Of a stretch of 64,000 nt of DNA, positions 1 to 8,139 are shown in pieces. The stretch is from Rickettsiales bacterium (GTDB taxonomy: Bacteria; Pseudomonadota; Alphaproteobacteria; Rickettsiales; UBA6187): the NCBI GenBank assembly GCA_028223895.1, contig JAOIVE010000001.1:1-64000 (forward strand), given 5' to 3'. A program made the position numbers and the translations under genes. The notes beneath the pieces were generated by a model, which made no database searches, was not told where the DNA came from, and saw nothing but the letters and a program-made list of their open reading frames with translations. Within the stretch, counting starts at the first letter, position 1; each line of letters begins with the position of its first letter.

Positions 1-9
1 AAAACCATC

Positions 10-402
10 CTAACGCCCTCCCTGCTTAGCGTTCAGGCGGGTGACAATTTTAAGCAGGGCCATCGTCCACATCTGCCATGCCTTCGTTCTGCCGCAACCA
101 AGCCGCCAGCAAATTGGTCTCCACGGCACACGCGCAGCACGCAGCCAAATCAGGCGGCGTTCGTCTTCTTCATCCAGAAGGAAAATCCACTGGATGGTTT
201 CCTCCATGCGGCTGATAGCATCTGGCGTAGGTGGCCCCATACGCATCGGCAAGCGGTCAGCCTGCAACTGCTCCATCACGGTGCGAACTATCTCAGGCCA
301 TGCGTTGAAATGCCCTCGCACCTTTACAGATGGCATACGCTTTAGGGTGTAAGCCGCTTCTTCAAAACGGTCGGCGACATCGGTTACAGTCCATTTTTTC
401 AT
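10..402 (-). CDS. DUF6362-like phage protein
   Basis: 130 residues, small and basic at the C-terminus, where a GCGRTKAWQMW segment looks like a DNA-binding helix-turn-helix. From memory this matches the phage DUF6362 family, usually found beside replication and terminase genes; the function is unknown. The start at 402 is an ATG three bases downstream of the next gene's stop, so it lies in one leftward operon with 406-1140. A homologue lacking the first 54 residues lies at 53685-53915, which shows that the family occurs in both phage segments. Confidence 0.65.
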   Translation of the reverse strand: MKKWTVTDVADRFEEAAYTLKRMPSVKVRGHFNAWPEIVRTVMEQLQADRLPMRMGPPTPDAISRMEETIQWIFLLDEEDERRLIWLRAARVPWRPICWRLGCGRTKAWQMWTMALLKIVTRLNAKQGGR

Positions 403-405
403 GGT

Positions 406-1140
406 TCAGGCCTCCTTGATGGTGAGTTGAACGCCAACAATTCGGCGCGAGTTGTATGAATGCTCCGACCACCACAGATTCAGATCTGTTTGGTAATGCT
501 GCTGGAGCCATTGTTGGGTGAAGCCGTTGCGGCAGGCGATGATGACAAAAGGGCCATCGGGCGATTGCTCCACGCCGCGCACTTCCGTGCCGGAAAGCCA
601 GCTTTTGCATGTGGCTTTACCATATTTGGAAGCAAAGCATGCCAGCACATGATCCCAGCCTGTTTGCAATTTTGGATCGTGGCAGGCAGGCGGTGGCGTT
701 GGATGTTTTCCGCCTGAAAACCCTCCCTCTAAAATCTTGGCGACATGATCGGAAGATGCGATTGCCCAGGTCAGATCAATCGTCCAGTCTTTGCCGTCTA
801 ATTTGCCAAGACAAAAATCAGAAGACCCGATGATTTCGCAGTAGTAACGCCATGCTCGGATATCCCAGGCTGTCAGGTGGTTGTTTTCGTCAATCATGCC
901 TTTATCGCGAAAAGCCTGAAGAACTGCTTCAACCACCTCCAACTCAAGGTCCTGGACTACAGCCACCTCTTCGGGATCAATTTTGATAAACCCGCGAGGA
1001 TCATGTTGGGATGCCGCATCCAGCATGCAAGCCCATATCGCCACTACAACAGCCATTGGCTGGCTGGTGCGTTTGGCGATAACCCGCAATTTTGTGTCAT
1101 ACGGCATACCGTGATAAGCCCTGTACCATTCCATCGACAT
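406..1140 (-). CDS. Phage replication protein with a DnaA-N-like C-terminal domain
   Basis: 244 residues. Residues 1-105 (WYRAYHGMPYD... to TAWDIRAW) look like the winged-helix N-terminal domain of phage replication-initiation or DnaT-like proteins. About residues 163-244 (start GWDHVLACF, then FTQQWLQQHY, end IVGVQLTI) resemble the DnaA N-terminal domain, which recruits the replicative helicase. I infer a replisome organiser that marks the phage origin and loads DnaB. The gene lies just downstream of the repeats at 1461-1593, a plausible origin. Start ATG at 1140; another ATG two codons in is possible. The domain assignment is by eye. Confidence 0.5.
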   Translation of the reverse strand: MSMEWYRAYHGMPYDTKLRVIAKRTSQPMAVVVAIWACMLDAASQHDPRGFIKIDPEEVAVVQDLELEVVEAVLQAFRDKGMIDENNHLTAWDIRAWRYYCEIIGSSDFCLGKLDGKDWTIDLTWAIASSDHVAKILEGGFSGGKHPTPPPACHDPKLQTGWDHVLACFASKYGKATCKSWLSGTEVRGVEQSPDGPFVIIACRNGFTQQWLQQHYQTDLNLWWSEHSYNSRRIVGVQLTIKEA

Positions 1141-1149
1141 CGAGCACCT

Positions 1150-1395
1150 CTAATCATCAAGCAAACTTTGCTGGTTGCTGTCGGCTTCCTTAATGGCCCG
1201 ATCCTGATCCTGTGCTTTGAGAGAGAGCGCAAGCTCGATGCAGCCCTTGGTGAGCTTGGCGCGGTCAAACTCACGGGTTGCCTGCTTTTTGAGCTGCAAC
1301 AGGGTTTCCATATCCATCTGCCGCATGGTCTCGATTGTCAGATGACAAATTTCATCAAAAGTTGAGATTGGTTTATTGTTGTTGTGATCAGTCAT
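1150..1395 (-). CDS. Hypothetical phage protein
   Basis: 81 residues, mostly helical and charged, with no recognised domain. The start at ATG 1395 is chosen because a GGAGGT ribosome site lies just upstream; the longer reading frame to 1554 runs through repeats and a terminator. It lies nine bases upstream of the replication gene and probably shares its transcript. Two GTTCGAAC palindromes lie 14-30 bp upstream of the start and may regulate it. Confidence 0.5.
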   Translation of the reverse strand: MTDHNNNKPISTFDEICHLTIETMRQMDMETLLQLKKQATREFDRAKLTKGCIELALSLKAQDQDRAIKEADSNQQSLLDD

Positions 1396-1408
1396 GTTTA
1401 CCTCCGTT

Positions 1409-1425
1409 GTTCGAACTGTTCGAAC
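1409..1425. promoter_or_regulatory. Two GTTCGAAC palindromes, possible operator
   Basis: The 8-bp palindrome GTTCGAAC occurs at 1409-1416 and again at 1418-1425, one base apart, just upstream of the 81-residue gene. Closely spaced copies of a perfect palindrome suggest a repressor or activator site. The nearby regulator at 2649-3020 is one candidate ligand, which is inference. Confidence 0.4.
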
Positions 1426-1460
1426 GCAAGGCTGCATGATTTTCTGATACTTAACGTGGA

Positions 1461-1593
1461 CCTTGGTGAGGGCTAAAGGGTGACCTTGGGTGGGGCAGCT
1501 CTGCCCCCTCTGGCGACAAATTTTACTCGATTGAAACAAAAAAAGCCCTGTCAAGGGCCTTGGGTGGGGCGGAGGTGGTACCTAGGGTGGGGC
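1461..1593. repeat. Iteron-like direct repeats (CCTTGGGTGGGGC), possible phage origin
   Basis: Four copies of a 13-mer with consensus CCTTGGGTGGGGC start at 1461 (degenerate), 1484, 1558 and 1581 (one change). They form two pairs with identical 23-bp internal spacing, 97 bp apart. The pairs flank a terminator hairpin at 1538-1558 and lie upstream of a replication-type gene, the usual setting of replication iterons. Function is inferred only from arrangement. Confidence 0.45.
1538..1558 (-). terminator. Intrinsic terminator, leftward
   Basis: Read on the minus strand, a GCCCT/AGGGC stem with a 4-nt loop is followed by seven T. It would end transcripts from 1613-2386 before the repeats and the replication operon. 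Confidence 0.6.
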
Positions 1594-1612
1594 TGGAGAA
1601 GTCCCCCTAAGC

Positions 1613-2386
1613 CTACATGGCTTGCTGAGAGCGGATCTTATCGACATTGCTATCTGGGATGATAGCGGTTTTTTCCAGTGCTTCCATTGGTACATTGAGC
1701 CGGTAATATCCGCGCTCGTTAGAGATAATCATGGTGCGCCAGTGCCGTTTGTTCTTGAAGATATCACGCAGGCGCAGAGCGTTGGAGCCAGAGTCATTGA
1801 TAAGCGTTTTGCCATGCACCCATGGTTTATGGCTTTGCGAGGCATCATGCAGCTGTTCAATCACCCGCGCTTGCACATCGCCGAGGTGAAATTCCTGTCC
1901 TTCCATTTTTACAAAGCGATAATCTTCGGAAGCAATAAATGCAGGCACAATTTTTTCAGGGTGCAGATCCTGTACATTGGTTTTAGTGATTTCGTAGATT
2001 TTCTCGAATTTATCCCGATCCTGCTTGAGAACAATAAGGTCTCCCATTCTGACAAAAATTGCGGGTTGAGGCGGCTCATAGGCTAACCTTAAAATATGGC
2101 CATCACCGCAAACGGAATGAAAAATACGAAGTTTTGCGCGTCCTGTGCTGCATATGCGGCGGCAATCATCTGGCCTTACGCCAACAAATTCTTCCTGATG
2201 CTCGTGGGTTTCATAGATGAATTTTCTTTCTTTGTTGATCACACCACGCTCGACATATCGCAGTGGAAGCCAGACACAGACCCTCAGCAATCCATTTTCC
2301 ATGGCGTAGAATAAGTCTTCCTGCGATACGCCCCATCGCTTCTGCAGGCTTTTGAGCCTGTAATAATTCTTTGCTGGAAATGCCAT
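1613..2386 (-). CDS. Hypothetical phage protein
   Basis: 257 residues. The N-terminal 35 residues (RLKSLQKRWGVSQEDLFYAMENG) look like a MerR/excisionase-style helix-turn-helix of the kind that selects a binding site. The C-terminal part (LRDIFKNKRHW, then GYYRLNVP) looks like a second winged-helix segment. Both are seen by eye only. It is transcribed away from the regulator at 2649, so the 2387-2648 gap is a divergent control region. It could act in phage gene control or replication; no firm function. Confidence 0.5.
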   Translation of the reverse strand: MAFPAKNYYRLKSLQKRWGVSQEDLFYAMENGLLRVCVWLPLRYVERGVINKERKFIYETHEHQEEFVGVRPDDCRRICSTGRAKLRIFHSVCGDGHILRLAYEPPQPAIFVRMGDLIVLKQDRDKFEKIYEITKTNVQDLHPEKIVPAFIASEDYRFVKMEGQEFHLGDVQARVIEQLHDASQSHKPWVHGKTLINDSGSNALRLRDIFKNKRHWRTMIISNERGYYRLNVPMEALEKTAIIPDSNVDKIRSQQAM

Positions 2387-2648
2387 GATATTCTCCCTAT
2401 GTTATTTTAAAGCAATGCTTTTTCTCCCTTTACAAATAAAAAACAGATAAAATATCTGAGCAAACCATAATACAACTGACGGTAATTAAATCAATAGCAT
2501 TAAGCACGCATTGGTTGATTTGCCTTGCATTATACAAATTTATCAAACTCACTTTTCCGATTTCAGAAGAAAGTCGTTCTTCTAGTTGATGTTATTGAAT
2601 ATCAATGGCTTCATGTCCTTCCGTTAATCCAAAATGAAAGGAGGAATG
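2387..2648. promoter_or_regulatory. Divergent control region of prophage A
   Basis: 262 bp, AT-rich and without a gene, between leftward 1613-2386 and rightward 2649-3020. By position it should hold the promoters of both transcripts and the operators of the Cro/CI-like regulator. I do not see a clear palindromic operator in it. Confidence 0.4.
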
Positions 2649-3020
2649 ATGCAAAACAATGACGAAAACCGCAATGTCGGTGAAAATATCCGGCTCTATC
2701 GGATCAGGGCTGGCCTTACGGTCAAAGACCTGAGTAACCGCATCGGGCGATTGCATGGTTTGGAGATAAAAACAGGCTCCATCCGAAACTATGAAAATGG
2801 TACGGAGAAAATCCCAGCTGTGGCATTAAACAGCATCGCGGCAATTACCCAAACCGATATCAAGGAATTTTACGAACCAGCAAACCAAGCCGTGTTGCTT
2901 AACACCAGCCAGAAACTCCACCTGCTCGAAGCCTTCAGCATGATACGTTGCCGCGCATCACGCGACACGCTTTTGCATCTAGCAAGGAAACTCAGCAAAG
3001 CCGGAGGTAGCCATGACTAA
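2649..3020 (+). CDS. Cro/CI-like helix-turn-helix transcriptional regulator
   Basis: 123 residues. Residues 9-70 form an XRE-type helix-turn-helix (VGENIRLYRIRAGLTVKDLSNRIG, interrupted here only by its helices, then TGSIRNYENGTEKIP). The rest is a short helical tail, so it is probably a phage repressor or Cro-like switch acting on the divergent region upstream. The start at the second ATG of an ATGATG pair is chosen because AAGGAGG lies four bases before it. It overlaps the next gene by 8 bp. Confidence 0.7.
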   Translation: MQNNDENRNVGENIRLYRIRAGLTVKDLSNRIGRLHGLEIKTGSIRNYENGTEKIPAVALNSIAAITQTDIKEFYEPANQAVLLNTSQKLHLLEAFSMIRCRASRDTLLHLARKLSKAGGSHD

Positions 3021-3291
3021 ATCAACGTTACAAGAATTGCTAAAAAAATGGGTAGATGCCGAAGAACATTTTGAGCTTGGTCACATTTCCGAAGGCGTTT
3101 TCTTACGCACCCAAGCCAGAGCCATCGACACCGCCAGCCGCCTCAAGCCCTTAACAGCCAAAGAAGCTGCCGCACAGTTGTTGTTCGCTGTTCTCATATG
3201 GAAAGAAGAAGTCATAACTCCCACCACCCCATCGCACATCGCCATGGATAAAATGCTGGGCCATGTGGTGGATTTTTTGCAGGAGCGGTAA
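3013..3291 (+). CDS. Hypothetical phage protein
   Basis: 92 residues, helical, unrecognised. It overlaps the regulator by 8 bp and has its own GGAGG, so the two are co-transcribed and probably translationally coupled. It is the last phage-type gene before stress island 1. Confidence 0.5.
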   Translation: MTKSTLQELLKKWVDAEEHFELGHISEGVFLRTQARAIDTASRLKPLTAKEAAAQLLFAVLIWKEEVITPTTPSHIAMDKMLGHVVDFLQER

Positions 3292-3355
3292 TTAAGAATA
3301 GTTTATATGTATAATTAAACCATCTTAAGTACCGCTAAGTAAGAATAGAATATTG

Positions 3356-3799
3356 TTAGGCGGCTTCTTTTTTCCTGTCGGCTGGTTTTCTAGCCGCATC
3401 GGAAAATGATTCTGACGCTTTTTTATTTATAATTTCATAAGCTTGAGTATTACATTGAACAGCATCTTCAATCATTTTACCTGTGTTTTTTACGGCGGAA
3501 TCCACAGATGATTTTATAAAATCAGCATGTTTTACGGCTTTTTCTTCCATTTTATCCTTCGATAAAACTACGTCGTTAACAAACCTTGATAGCTCTTCGG
3601 AGCTTTTTTGAAAAATTTCAGCCTGATGAGAAAATAAATTTTGCCATCCCTCTGTTATAACTCTTGTAATGTCGTAGAATGCTTTGTTGCCTGAACGACT
3701 CGCAGCAACAAATTTATCCACACTGCAAGCTTCAGCAAAAGGATTATTCTCATTCATTGAACCCCATATGGATGAAAACGGATTTTGGTTATTAGACAT
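3356..3799 (-). CDS. Phasin family protein
   Basis: 147 residues, entirely helical and amphipathic, without a signal peptide. The pattern (a long helix with KMEEKAVKHADFIKSSVDS, lysine- and alanine-rich tail ending DRKKEAA) fits the phasin_2 family, which coats polyhydroxybutyrate granules in the cytoplasm. It fits with the PHB synthase remnant at 53916-54662. It lies at the left end of island 1 and has no FNR-type box directly upstream. Phasin-like proteins are easily confused with other amphipathic proteins, so moderate confidence. Confidence 0.65.
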   Translation of the reverse strand: MSNNQNPFSSIWGSMNENNPFAEACSVDKFVAASRSGNKAFYDITRVITEGWQNLFSHQAEIFQKSSEELSRFVNDVVLSKDKMEEKAVKHADFIKSSVDSAVKNTGKMIEDAVQCNTQAYEIINKKASESFSDAARKPADRKKEAA

Positions 3800-3858
3800 A
3801 ATGATTTCCTTATTTTTAAAAAGTTTGTTAATTGTTAATAGTTACGTAAAAATGAAGA

Positions 3859-4242
3859 TTATTTTTTCATCTTATCCATCTTCATATCTTTCATTTTTTC
3901 TATGCTCATTTTTATCTGTTTCATCTGTTCCTGAGCCTTTGTGATACTTTGTTCCGCTGCCTGCATTTGTTTTTTCATTTCAGCATTTGTAGTATCATTT
4001 ATCATATTTTTTATATCGTCATGCATGTTTTCCATAGATTCCATCATCTCTCCAACTTCTTCTTTCATCTGGTTCATATGATCGGACATAGGGCAGCTTT
4101 TATTGATCCATTTATGGCATTTATGATGATGGTACGTAGAATCTTTATGCCACCCCATTTTATCATGCTCATAATGCCCACATGAAGACAGTGGTAGGCA
4201 TATTGCGGATGCCAAAAGCACTGTTTTTAAAAAAGTTTTCAT
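3859..4242 (-). CDS. Met/His-rich small lipoprotein
   Basis: 127 residues. The start at 4242 gives a classical lipoprotein signal (MKTFLKTVLLAS, lipobox LSSC, acylated Cys20); the longer frame to 4281 adds 13 residues without a signal. The mature part has a His/Cys patch (YHHHKCHKW, then SCPM) and a long methionine- and lysine-rich coiled coil. This composition suggests metal binding or an envelope stress role, by inference. An FNR-type box at 4333-4346 with a minus-strand -10 (TACACT, 4305-4310) at 22-bp spacing should drive it. Confidence 0.6.
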   Translation of the reverse strand: MKTFLKTVLLASAICLPLSSCGHYEHDKMGWHKDSTYHHHKCHKWINKSCPMSDHMNQMKEEVGEMMESMENMHDDIKNMINDTTNAEMKKQMQAAEQSITKAQEQMKQIKMSIEKMKDMKMDKMKK

Positions 4243-4332
4243 TTTTTTCTCCCCTTTTATATAAATATATCCGCGTAGCACTGAAAAATGCGCTGAATGA
4301 AGGGAGTGTAGTTATAAGCGCCATTGTCTGAT

Positions 4333-4346
4333 TTGACGGGTGTCAA
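4333..4346. promoter_or_regulatory. FNR-type box (TTGACGGGTGTCAA)
   Basis: The palindromic core is flanked by matching AT pairs (4331-4348). A minus-strand -10 candidate TACACT at 4305-4310 lies 22 bp away, giving a class II promoter for the lipoprotein gene. Confidence 0.75.
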
Positions 4347-4417
4347 ATCGTGGAGTTTTTTGTTATGCACCTTTCTTAATTATTCCATTTGTTTACGGAA
4401 TAATGCTTGTGTAATCT

Positions 4418-4686
4418 TTACTCACTCTTCCATCCGCCACCTAACGCTTTATAAAGCGCCGTCAAATCTGTTGAAACGGTGGCGAGGCTTTTTGCCTGCG
4501 AAAGTTGAGATGCATAAAGCGAACGCTTCGCATCTAACACATCAAGAAACGCTACCAAGCCATTCCTATAGCGACAAAAATTCCAGGCTGCTGCGTCATA
4601 ATCAGCGCCGCAAAGGTAATGCCTATTATAATACCGATATATTTGGCGGTATCTCCGACAAGCATTTTAATAGCAATGTAGTACAT
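4418..4686 (-). pseudogene. Fused remnant of an efflux operon: DevC-like permease start joined to outer-membrane factor end
   Basis: From 4686 leftward the frame reads MYYIAIKMLVGDTAKYI then GITFAALIMTQQPGIF, the start of a DevC/FtsX-type ABC permease. At about 4570-4580 it breaks. A second frame carries on as YRNGLVAFLDVLDAKRSLYA and ends ALYKALGGGWKSE with a stop at 4418-4420, the conserved C-terminus of NodT/TolC-type outer-membrane efflux proteins. So the middle of a tripartite efflux operon was deleted, fusing first and last genes out of frame. FNR boxes at 4757 and 4820 lie where its promoter would be. Nothing functional remains. Confidence 0.7.
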
Positions 4687-4756
4687 AGCACGTTCCTCTG
4701 GCTTATCGTAAATAAGTAAAAGCTGTTGATAGGAGCATGTTTCGTTTTAGTGTGCT

Positions 4757-4770
4757 TTGATGCGTATCAA
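4757..4770. promoter_or_regulatory. FNR-type box (TTGATGCGTATCAA)
   Basis: Perfect palindromic half-sites. It lies 71 bp upstream of the start codon of the efflux remnant; no good -10 is seen at the standard spacing, so it may be an accessory site to the box at 4820. Confidence 0.65.
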
Positions 4771-4819
4771 GTGCCAAAAGACCTTTTAGTCATTATATTT
4801 AGCGAACGCACAACCGTGC

Positions 4820-4833
4820 TTGATAGGAATCAA
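4820..4833. promoter_or_regulatory. FNR-type box with -10 elements on both sides
   Basis: TTGATAGGAATCAA. On the minus side a perfect TATAAT (4792-4797) lies 22 bp away, pointing to the efflux remnant. On the plus side TATTAT (4855-4860) lies 21 bp away, pointing to the gene at 4987. One box can therefore serve both directions. Confidence 0.75.
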
Positions 4834-4986
4834 ATCCAGGTATTCGAATTTCTGTATTATTGGAAATTCTGAAGATAAATTCATATATCTAGAAATGCCT
4901 TTAAATTGAGAGCGCGTTTAATAAACTTTTTAACCAATTTTTATGCACATATTTAGTGCTTAAAAATTAACTTTAGGAGACTTAAA

Positions 4987-5304
4987 ATGACAGAATGTAA
5001 AACTGATAACTCTTGCCATACTGATAACATACACCATGGCAATAAAGGCTCATGTAGCGAGTATAATCATAAATCTGACTGCTGTACGATGGCCGAGGAT
5101 ATTCTTGGCTTGGCAAAATGCGCCAAGCATGAATTGCTTAAAGAAAAAATGAAAATTATCCTTGAAAAGAAAATGGGCAAAAAGCTTGATAAAGTAGCTG
5201 AAGTTACCGTTGATGCTATGCTGGCCTACATGACAAACATAGCAGCAGAAAAAGAGGCTTGCAGGGATTATGAGACTAAACTACATGCGGCTTTTAAAGA
5301 ATAG
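4987..5304 (+). CDS. Cys/His-rich small protein, unknown function
   Basis: 105 residues, no signal peptide. Residues 1-35 hold six Cys and five His (for example ECKTDNSCHTDNIHH, DCCTM), suggesting metal or redox binding. The remainder is a helical, lysine-rich domain (AKHELLKEKMKIILEKKMG). GGAGA lies at good distance from the ATG. It is isolated between an efflux remnant and a convergent yceI-htpX pair, and the FNR box at 4820 with a plus-strand -10 should drive it with a leader of about 120 nt. I do not recognise the family. Confidence 0.6.
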   Translation: MTECKTDNSCHTDNIHHGNKGSCSEYNHKSDCCTMAEDILGLAKCAKHELLKEKMKIILEKKMGKKLDKVAEVTVDAMLAYMTNIAAEKEACRDYETKLHAAFKE

Positions 5305-5315
5305 TAGCTGTTATT

Positions 5316-5364
5316 AAAGGACTGTTATAAAGTAATGTTTTTATGTTATATATGGCAGTCCTTT
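5316..5364. terminator. Bidirectional terminator hairpin
   Basis: A 9-bp perfect stem (AAAGGACTG / CAGTCCTTT) encloses an AT-rich loop of 31 nt. It sits between the convergent genes 4987-5304 and 5365-5961. The long loop lowers confidence. Confidence 0.45.
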
Positions 5365-5961
5365 TCATTTCAGTGAAAACTCCGGATCATCTTCATCACG
5401 GATAAATTCAGCCTCGATATGCATTCGAACATTTTCTCCTACAAGAGGAACGCTATTATTCATCCCAAAATGTGAGCGGTTAATTGTAGTATCGGCGCTG
5501 AACCCTGCAATATGGTTTTTAGTTATTGGATGCTCGCCTGATTTATTGAAAGTAGTATGTAATGTGACAAACTGTTCTTTACCAAGCATATTCATCCAGC
5601 CCGAAACCTCAGCTTTTTTACCTCTATTCAATTTTATTTGCGTACTGTGAAAAGTGATTTCCGGATATACCTCCGAATTAAACCAATCCTTTTTTTGCAG
5701 CTCTTTATCCAGCTTTTCACTATCTGTACGAATGCCAGAAGGTCTTATTGTTACATGTATTTCGCTTTTTTCAGGATATTCCTCATCAAAATTAAGATGA
5801 CCGTCATAATCAATAAATCTGCCTATTTTATCCGAAAAACCAAGATGGTTGATGAAGAATAATATTGTAGTGTGCTCCTTGTCGAAATGGTATTCATCCG
5901 CAAATGAAGGTGCTGTACAGAGTGAAAGCAGGATATAGAGCACAGCAACCAGTTTCTTCAT
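5365..5961 (-). CDS. YceI family periplasmic lipocalin-like protein
   Basis: 198 residues with a signal peptide (cleavage after SFA, about residue 21). The mature protein starts [23 protein letters not shown], cut here at the strand end, the typical YceI opening, followed by the [19 protein letters not shown] and NRSHFGMN segments. YceI proteins bind polyisoprenoids and are linked to stress tolerance. It overlaps htpX by 4 bp (ATGA type), so the two are co-transcribed and translated in tandem. Confidence 0.85.
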   Translation of the reverse strand: MKKLVAVLYILLSLCTAPSFADEYHFDKEHTTILFFINHLGFSDKIGRFIDYDGHLNFDEEYPEKSEIHVTIRPSGIRTDSEKLDKELQKKDWFNSEVYPEITFHSTQIKLNRGKKAEVSGWMNMLGKEQFVTLHTTFNKSGEHPITKNHIAGFSADTTINRSHFGMNNSVPLVGENVRMHIEAEFIRDEDDPEFSLK

Positions 5962-6815
5962 AATTTTCTTCCTTTAAATTTAACTTCTTTATCCATTTGT
6001 TTTAGTTTTTCAATGCGCTTTTCCGTGTTGGGGTGGGTAGAAAACAAATTGTCCAAGCCTCTTTTGTGGAGTGGGTTTATAATAAACATATGCGCAGTTG
6101 CAGGGTTCCTTTCTGCTGCTATGTTGGTGGTAAGTTCTGCCTTCTTTGAAATTTTTGCAAGTGCTAAAGCAAGCCCCATCGGGTCGTTAGATATTTTTGC
6201 CCCACCATGGTCGGCATCATATTCACGAGTGCGGGATATTGCCATCTGCACCAACATTGCGGCAATGGGGGCAAGGATCGCCATTAATATAATAGCAATC
6301 GGCCCCATATTGCGATCACGACTGCCGCCGAAGAAAAATGCAAAATTAGCCAGCATTCCTATTGCTCCGGCAATGGTTGCGGTTATAGTCATGGTAAGTG
6401 TATCACGGTTTTTGATATGCATTAGTTCATGCGCCAATACGCCAGCAATTTCTCGCTCATCAAGCATGCGTAGCAAGCCTGTTGTTAGCGCTACCGCGCC
6501 ATGCTCAGGGTTGCGCCCGGTTGCAAAGGCGTTGGGCTGGTTATTATCGATGATATAAGCTTTCGGTGTTGGTATTTCAGCATCTTTCGCAAGCTTCTTT
6601 ATAATAGAAAGCAATTCAGGTGAATCCTTATCTGACACAGGCTTGGCACGATACATGGCAAGAACAATTTTATCTGAATTCCAATATGCAAACATATTCA
6701 TAGCAAGGGCAATCCCCAGCGCTGTAAACATGCCGCCTTCACCGCCTATCGCCAGACCCACTACACCAAATAGTGCAGTAAGTCCTGCTATTAATAAGAA
6801 TGTACGGGTATTCAT
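5958..6815 (-). CDS. htpX: Membrane-bound zinc metalloprotease HtpX
   Basis: 285 residues, the usual length. Two N-terminal membrane segments (about 5-45) precede the M48 protease domain. The zinc motif is HELMH at 129-133, with the third ligand in [10 protein letters not shown] near residue 199. Two more hydrophobic segments lie between (about 145-195). HtpX degrades misfolded inner-membrane proteins with FtsH. It is first of a htpX-yceI operon; the next gene upstream (6838-7494) has the same orientation 22 bp away and may be joined. Confidence 0.93.
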   Translation of the reverse strand: MNTRTFLLIAGLTALFGVVGLAIGGEGGMFTALGIALAMNMFAYWNSDKIVLAMYRAKPVSDKDSPELLSIIKKLAKDAEIPTPKAYIIDNNQPNAFATGRNPEHGAVALTTGLLRMLDEREIAGVLAHELMHIKNRDTLTMTITATIAGAIGMLANFAFFFGGSRDRNMGPIAIILMAILAPIAAMLVQMAISRTREYDADHGGAKISNDPMGLALALAKISKKAELTTNIAAERNPATAHMFIINPLHKRGLDNLFSTHPNTEKRIEKLKQMDKEVKFKGRKL

Positions 6816-6837
6816 AATTAATTTCTAATATAAGAGT

Positions 6838-7494
6838 TTACTTCTCCAGCTCTTTGCCAACTTTAGTAACAAGCCCACCAAAATTTTCCAGCCCTTTTCC
6901 CACTTGTTTTTCTGTCCAGCCCGAACCTTCTTTCAATGATTTACCAATTGAGCGCGCCTCATTAACAACAGCAACACCATCGGCCTCTAATCCAACTTCT
7001 GCCCATGCTGCTGCGTGACGTAAATTATTTGCCGCAGCACTTATTGCTTCCCCTGCTTTATAAGCCTCCTTTTTAGCCCATGATTCTTTTGCTACAATAT
7101 ACTGATGGTGTGACATATTATATAATGCGTGGGTAAAAACCTTGTTAATTCGGTGAATGTCAACATGCTCACTTCTTTCCATATCATGAGCTAAATTAAG
7201 TAAGTTTTTATAGGATGATAATAAAGCTGTCTTACCCTCACCAGCGGCTGATTCAGACTCAAGCAGTACATACTTTGCCCCTTTGCGCACATCATCAGCG
7301 GCAATTTTGCGGTAATCTTCAAGATAAGATTCTCTGGCATGATAGAAGTGATTAGCTGGTTCACCTGAGTAAGCAATCACTATATCTTCCACTATGACCT
7401 CATTGTCACCATAAATATAAGCATACGCCTGTTGTGCCGCAATTCCGCTGCTTATTGTTAATATTATCGCGGTAGTTGTAAGTAATTTTTTCAT
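6838..7494 (-). CDS. Periplasmic helical protein, paralogue of 14541-15206
   Basis: 218 residues with a signal peptide ending near AYA (residue 26). The mature part is helical, with YSGEPANHFYHAR near the start and AISAAANNLRHAAAW in the middle. The second hypothetical at 14541-15206 shares the same anchor points (YYAEPNDYFYQAR, LLASANNIRHAYSW) and length, so both belong to one family. The fold and setting recall YfdX-type periplasmic proteins, but I would not assign it. It lies in an apparent leftward run ahead of htpX. Confidence 0.6.
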   Translation of the reverse strand: MKKLLTTTAIILTISSGIAAQQAYAYIYGDNEVIVEDIVIAYSGEPANHFYHARESYLEDYRKIAADDVRKGAKYVLLESESAAGEGKTALLSSYKNLLNLAHDMERSEHVDIHRINKVFTHALYNMSHHQYIVAKESWAKKEAYKAGEAISAAANNLRHAAAWAEVGLEADGVAVVNEARSIGKSLKEGSGWTEKQVGKGLENFGGLVTKVGKELEK

Positions 7495-7518
7495 GGTTAT
7501 AGCCCTTATTCTTATAGA

Positions 7519-8061
7519 TTAACTATTATGAATGCAGATATTTTTAGCATCTGTGGTTTTTAGAATTTCCTGTGCTTTTTCAACATCCTCACCAGTACCG
7601 TGTGCTATTAACAAAAATTTTTCTGCTTTTAGAGCAGTTTCATATTGCACGATTGAATCCTTCGGAATGCCTATACTGTATAAAGCTGCACCCAAGGCGC
7701 TCAATCCACCGACAGTCACTGCGCCTTGCAATGCGCCTACTAATGTTGCAACTAACGGCCCCGCAAGAACCAAGTGACCAACACCAGGTACGACAAGAAA
7801 TGCTGAACCAAATAAAAGACCCCATATACTTCCCCAGAATGCGCCTGATTTTCCCCAATATTTAACACGATCACCCATGTTATAATATCCGACAACATGC
7901 TCTTCGGTTTTGTAGTCTTTACCTACAATGGAAAGCTTTTCCATTTTATATCCTGCTTTTTGCAATGATTTTATGGCTGATTCCGCTTGTATATGGGTAT
8001 CGAAAATAGCAATACAGGCATTTTCTGCATGTGCCGTTTTGTGTTTTTTTAATGCTTGCAT
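7519..8061 (-). CDS. General-stress (DUF1269/GSP17M-like) membrane protein, paralogue of 63374-63937
   Basis: 180 residues. Residues 15-70 hold a ferredoxin-like domain (IAIFDTHIQAESAIKSLQKAG), as in general stress protein 17M. A glycine-rich hydrophobic region (about 85-135) probably spans or associates with the membrane. The C-terminus repeats an alpha/beta element (KFLLIAHGTGEDVEKAQEIL). The other copy ends island 2. A minus-strand -10 (TTTAAT, 8112-8117) lies 22 bp from the FNR-type box at 8140. Confidence 0.65.
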   Translation of the reverse strand: MQALKKHKTAHAENACIAIFDTHIQAESAIKSLQKAGYKMEKLSIVGKDYKTEEHVVGYYNMGDRVKYWGKSGAFWGSIWGLLFGSAFLVVPGVGHLVLAGPLVATLVGALQGAVTVGGLSALGAALYSIGIPKDSIVQYETALKAEKFLLIAHGTGEDVEKAQEILKTTDAKNICIHNS

Positions 8062-8139
8062 GATAATTCTCCTAAATTCTTAATCAGGCATAAATATACC
8101 TTTCCTACTTTATTAAACACGATACGCAGGTAGATTGGG

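Larger units (their letters stand above)
10..3291. mobile_element. Prophage copy A, terminal early/regulatory part
   Basis: Six phage-type genes: four leftward (10-2386), then a divergent regulator and small gene (2649-3291). The set is typical of the control and replication end of a lambdoid-style prophage. It runs off the left edge. Its leftmost gene has a truncated homologue at the right end of prophage B (53685-53915), so two related prophages or two copies of one are present. No integrase or attachment site was recognised; non-phage genes start at about 3356. Confidence 0.7.

Noticed and set aside
4324-4719. 131-residue plus-strand open frame
   Set aside because: It is antisense to the efflux remnant, whose minus-strand frames match known families; it also begins within an FNR-type box region.
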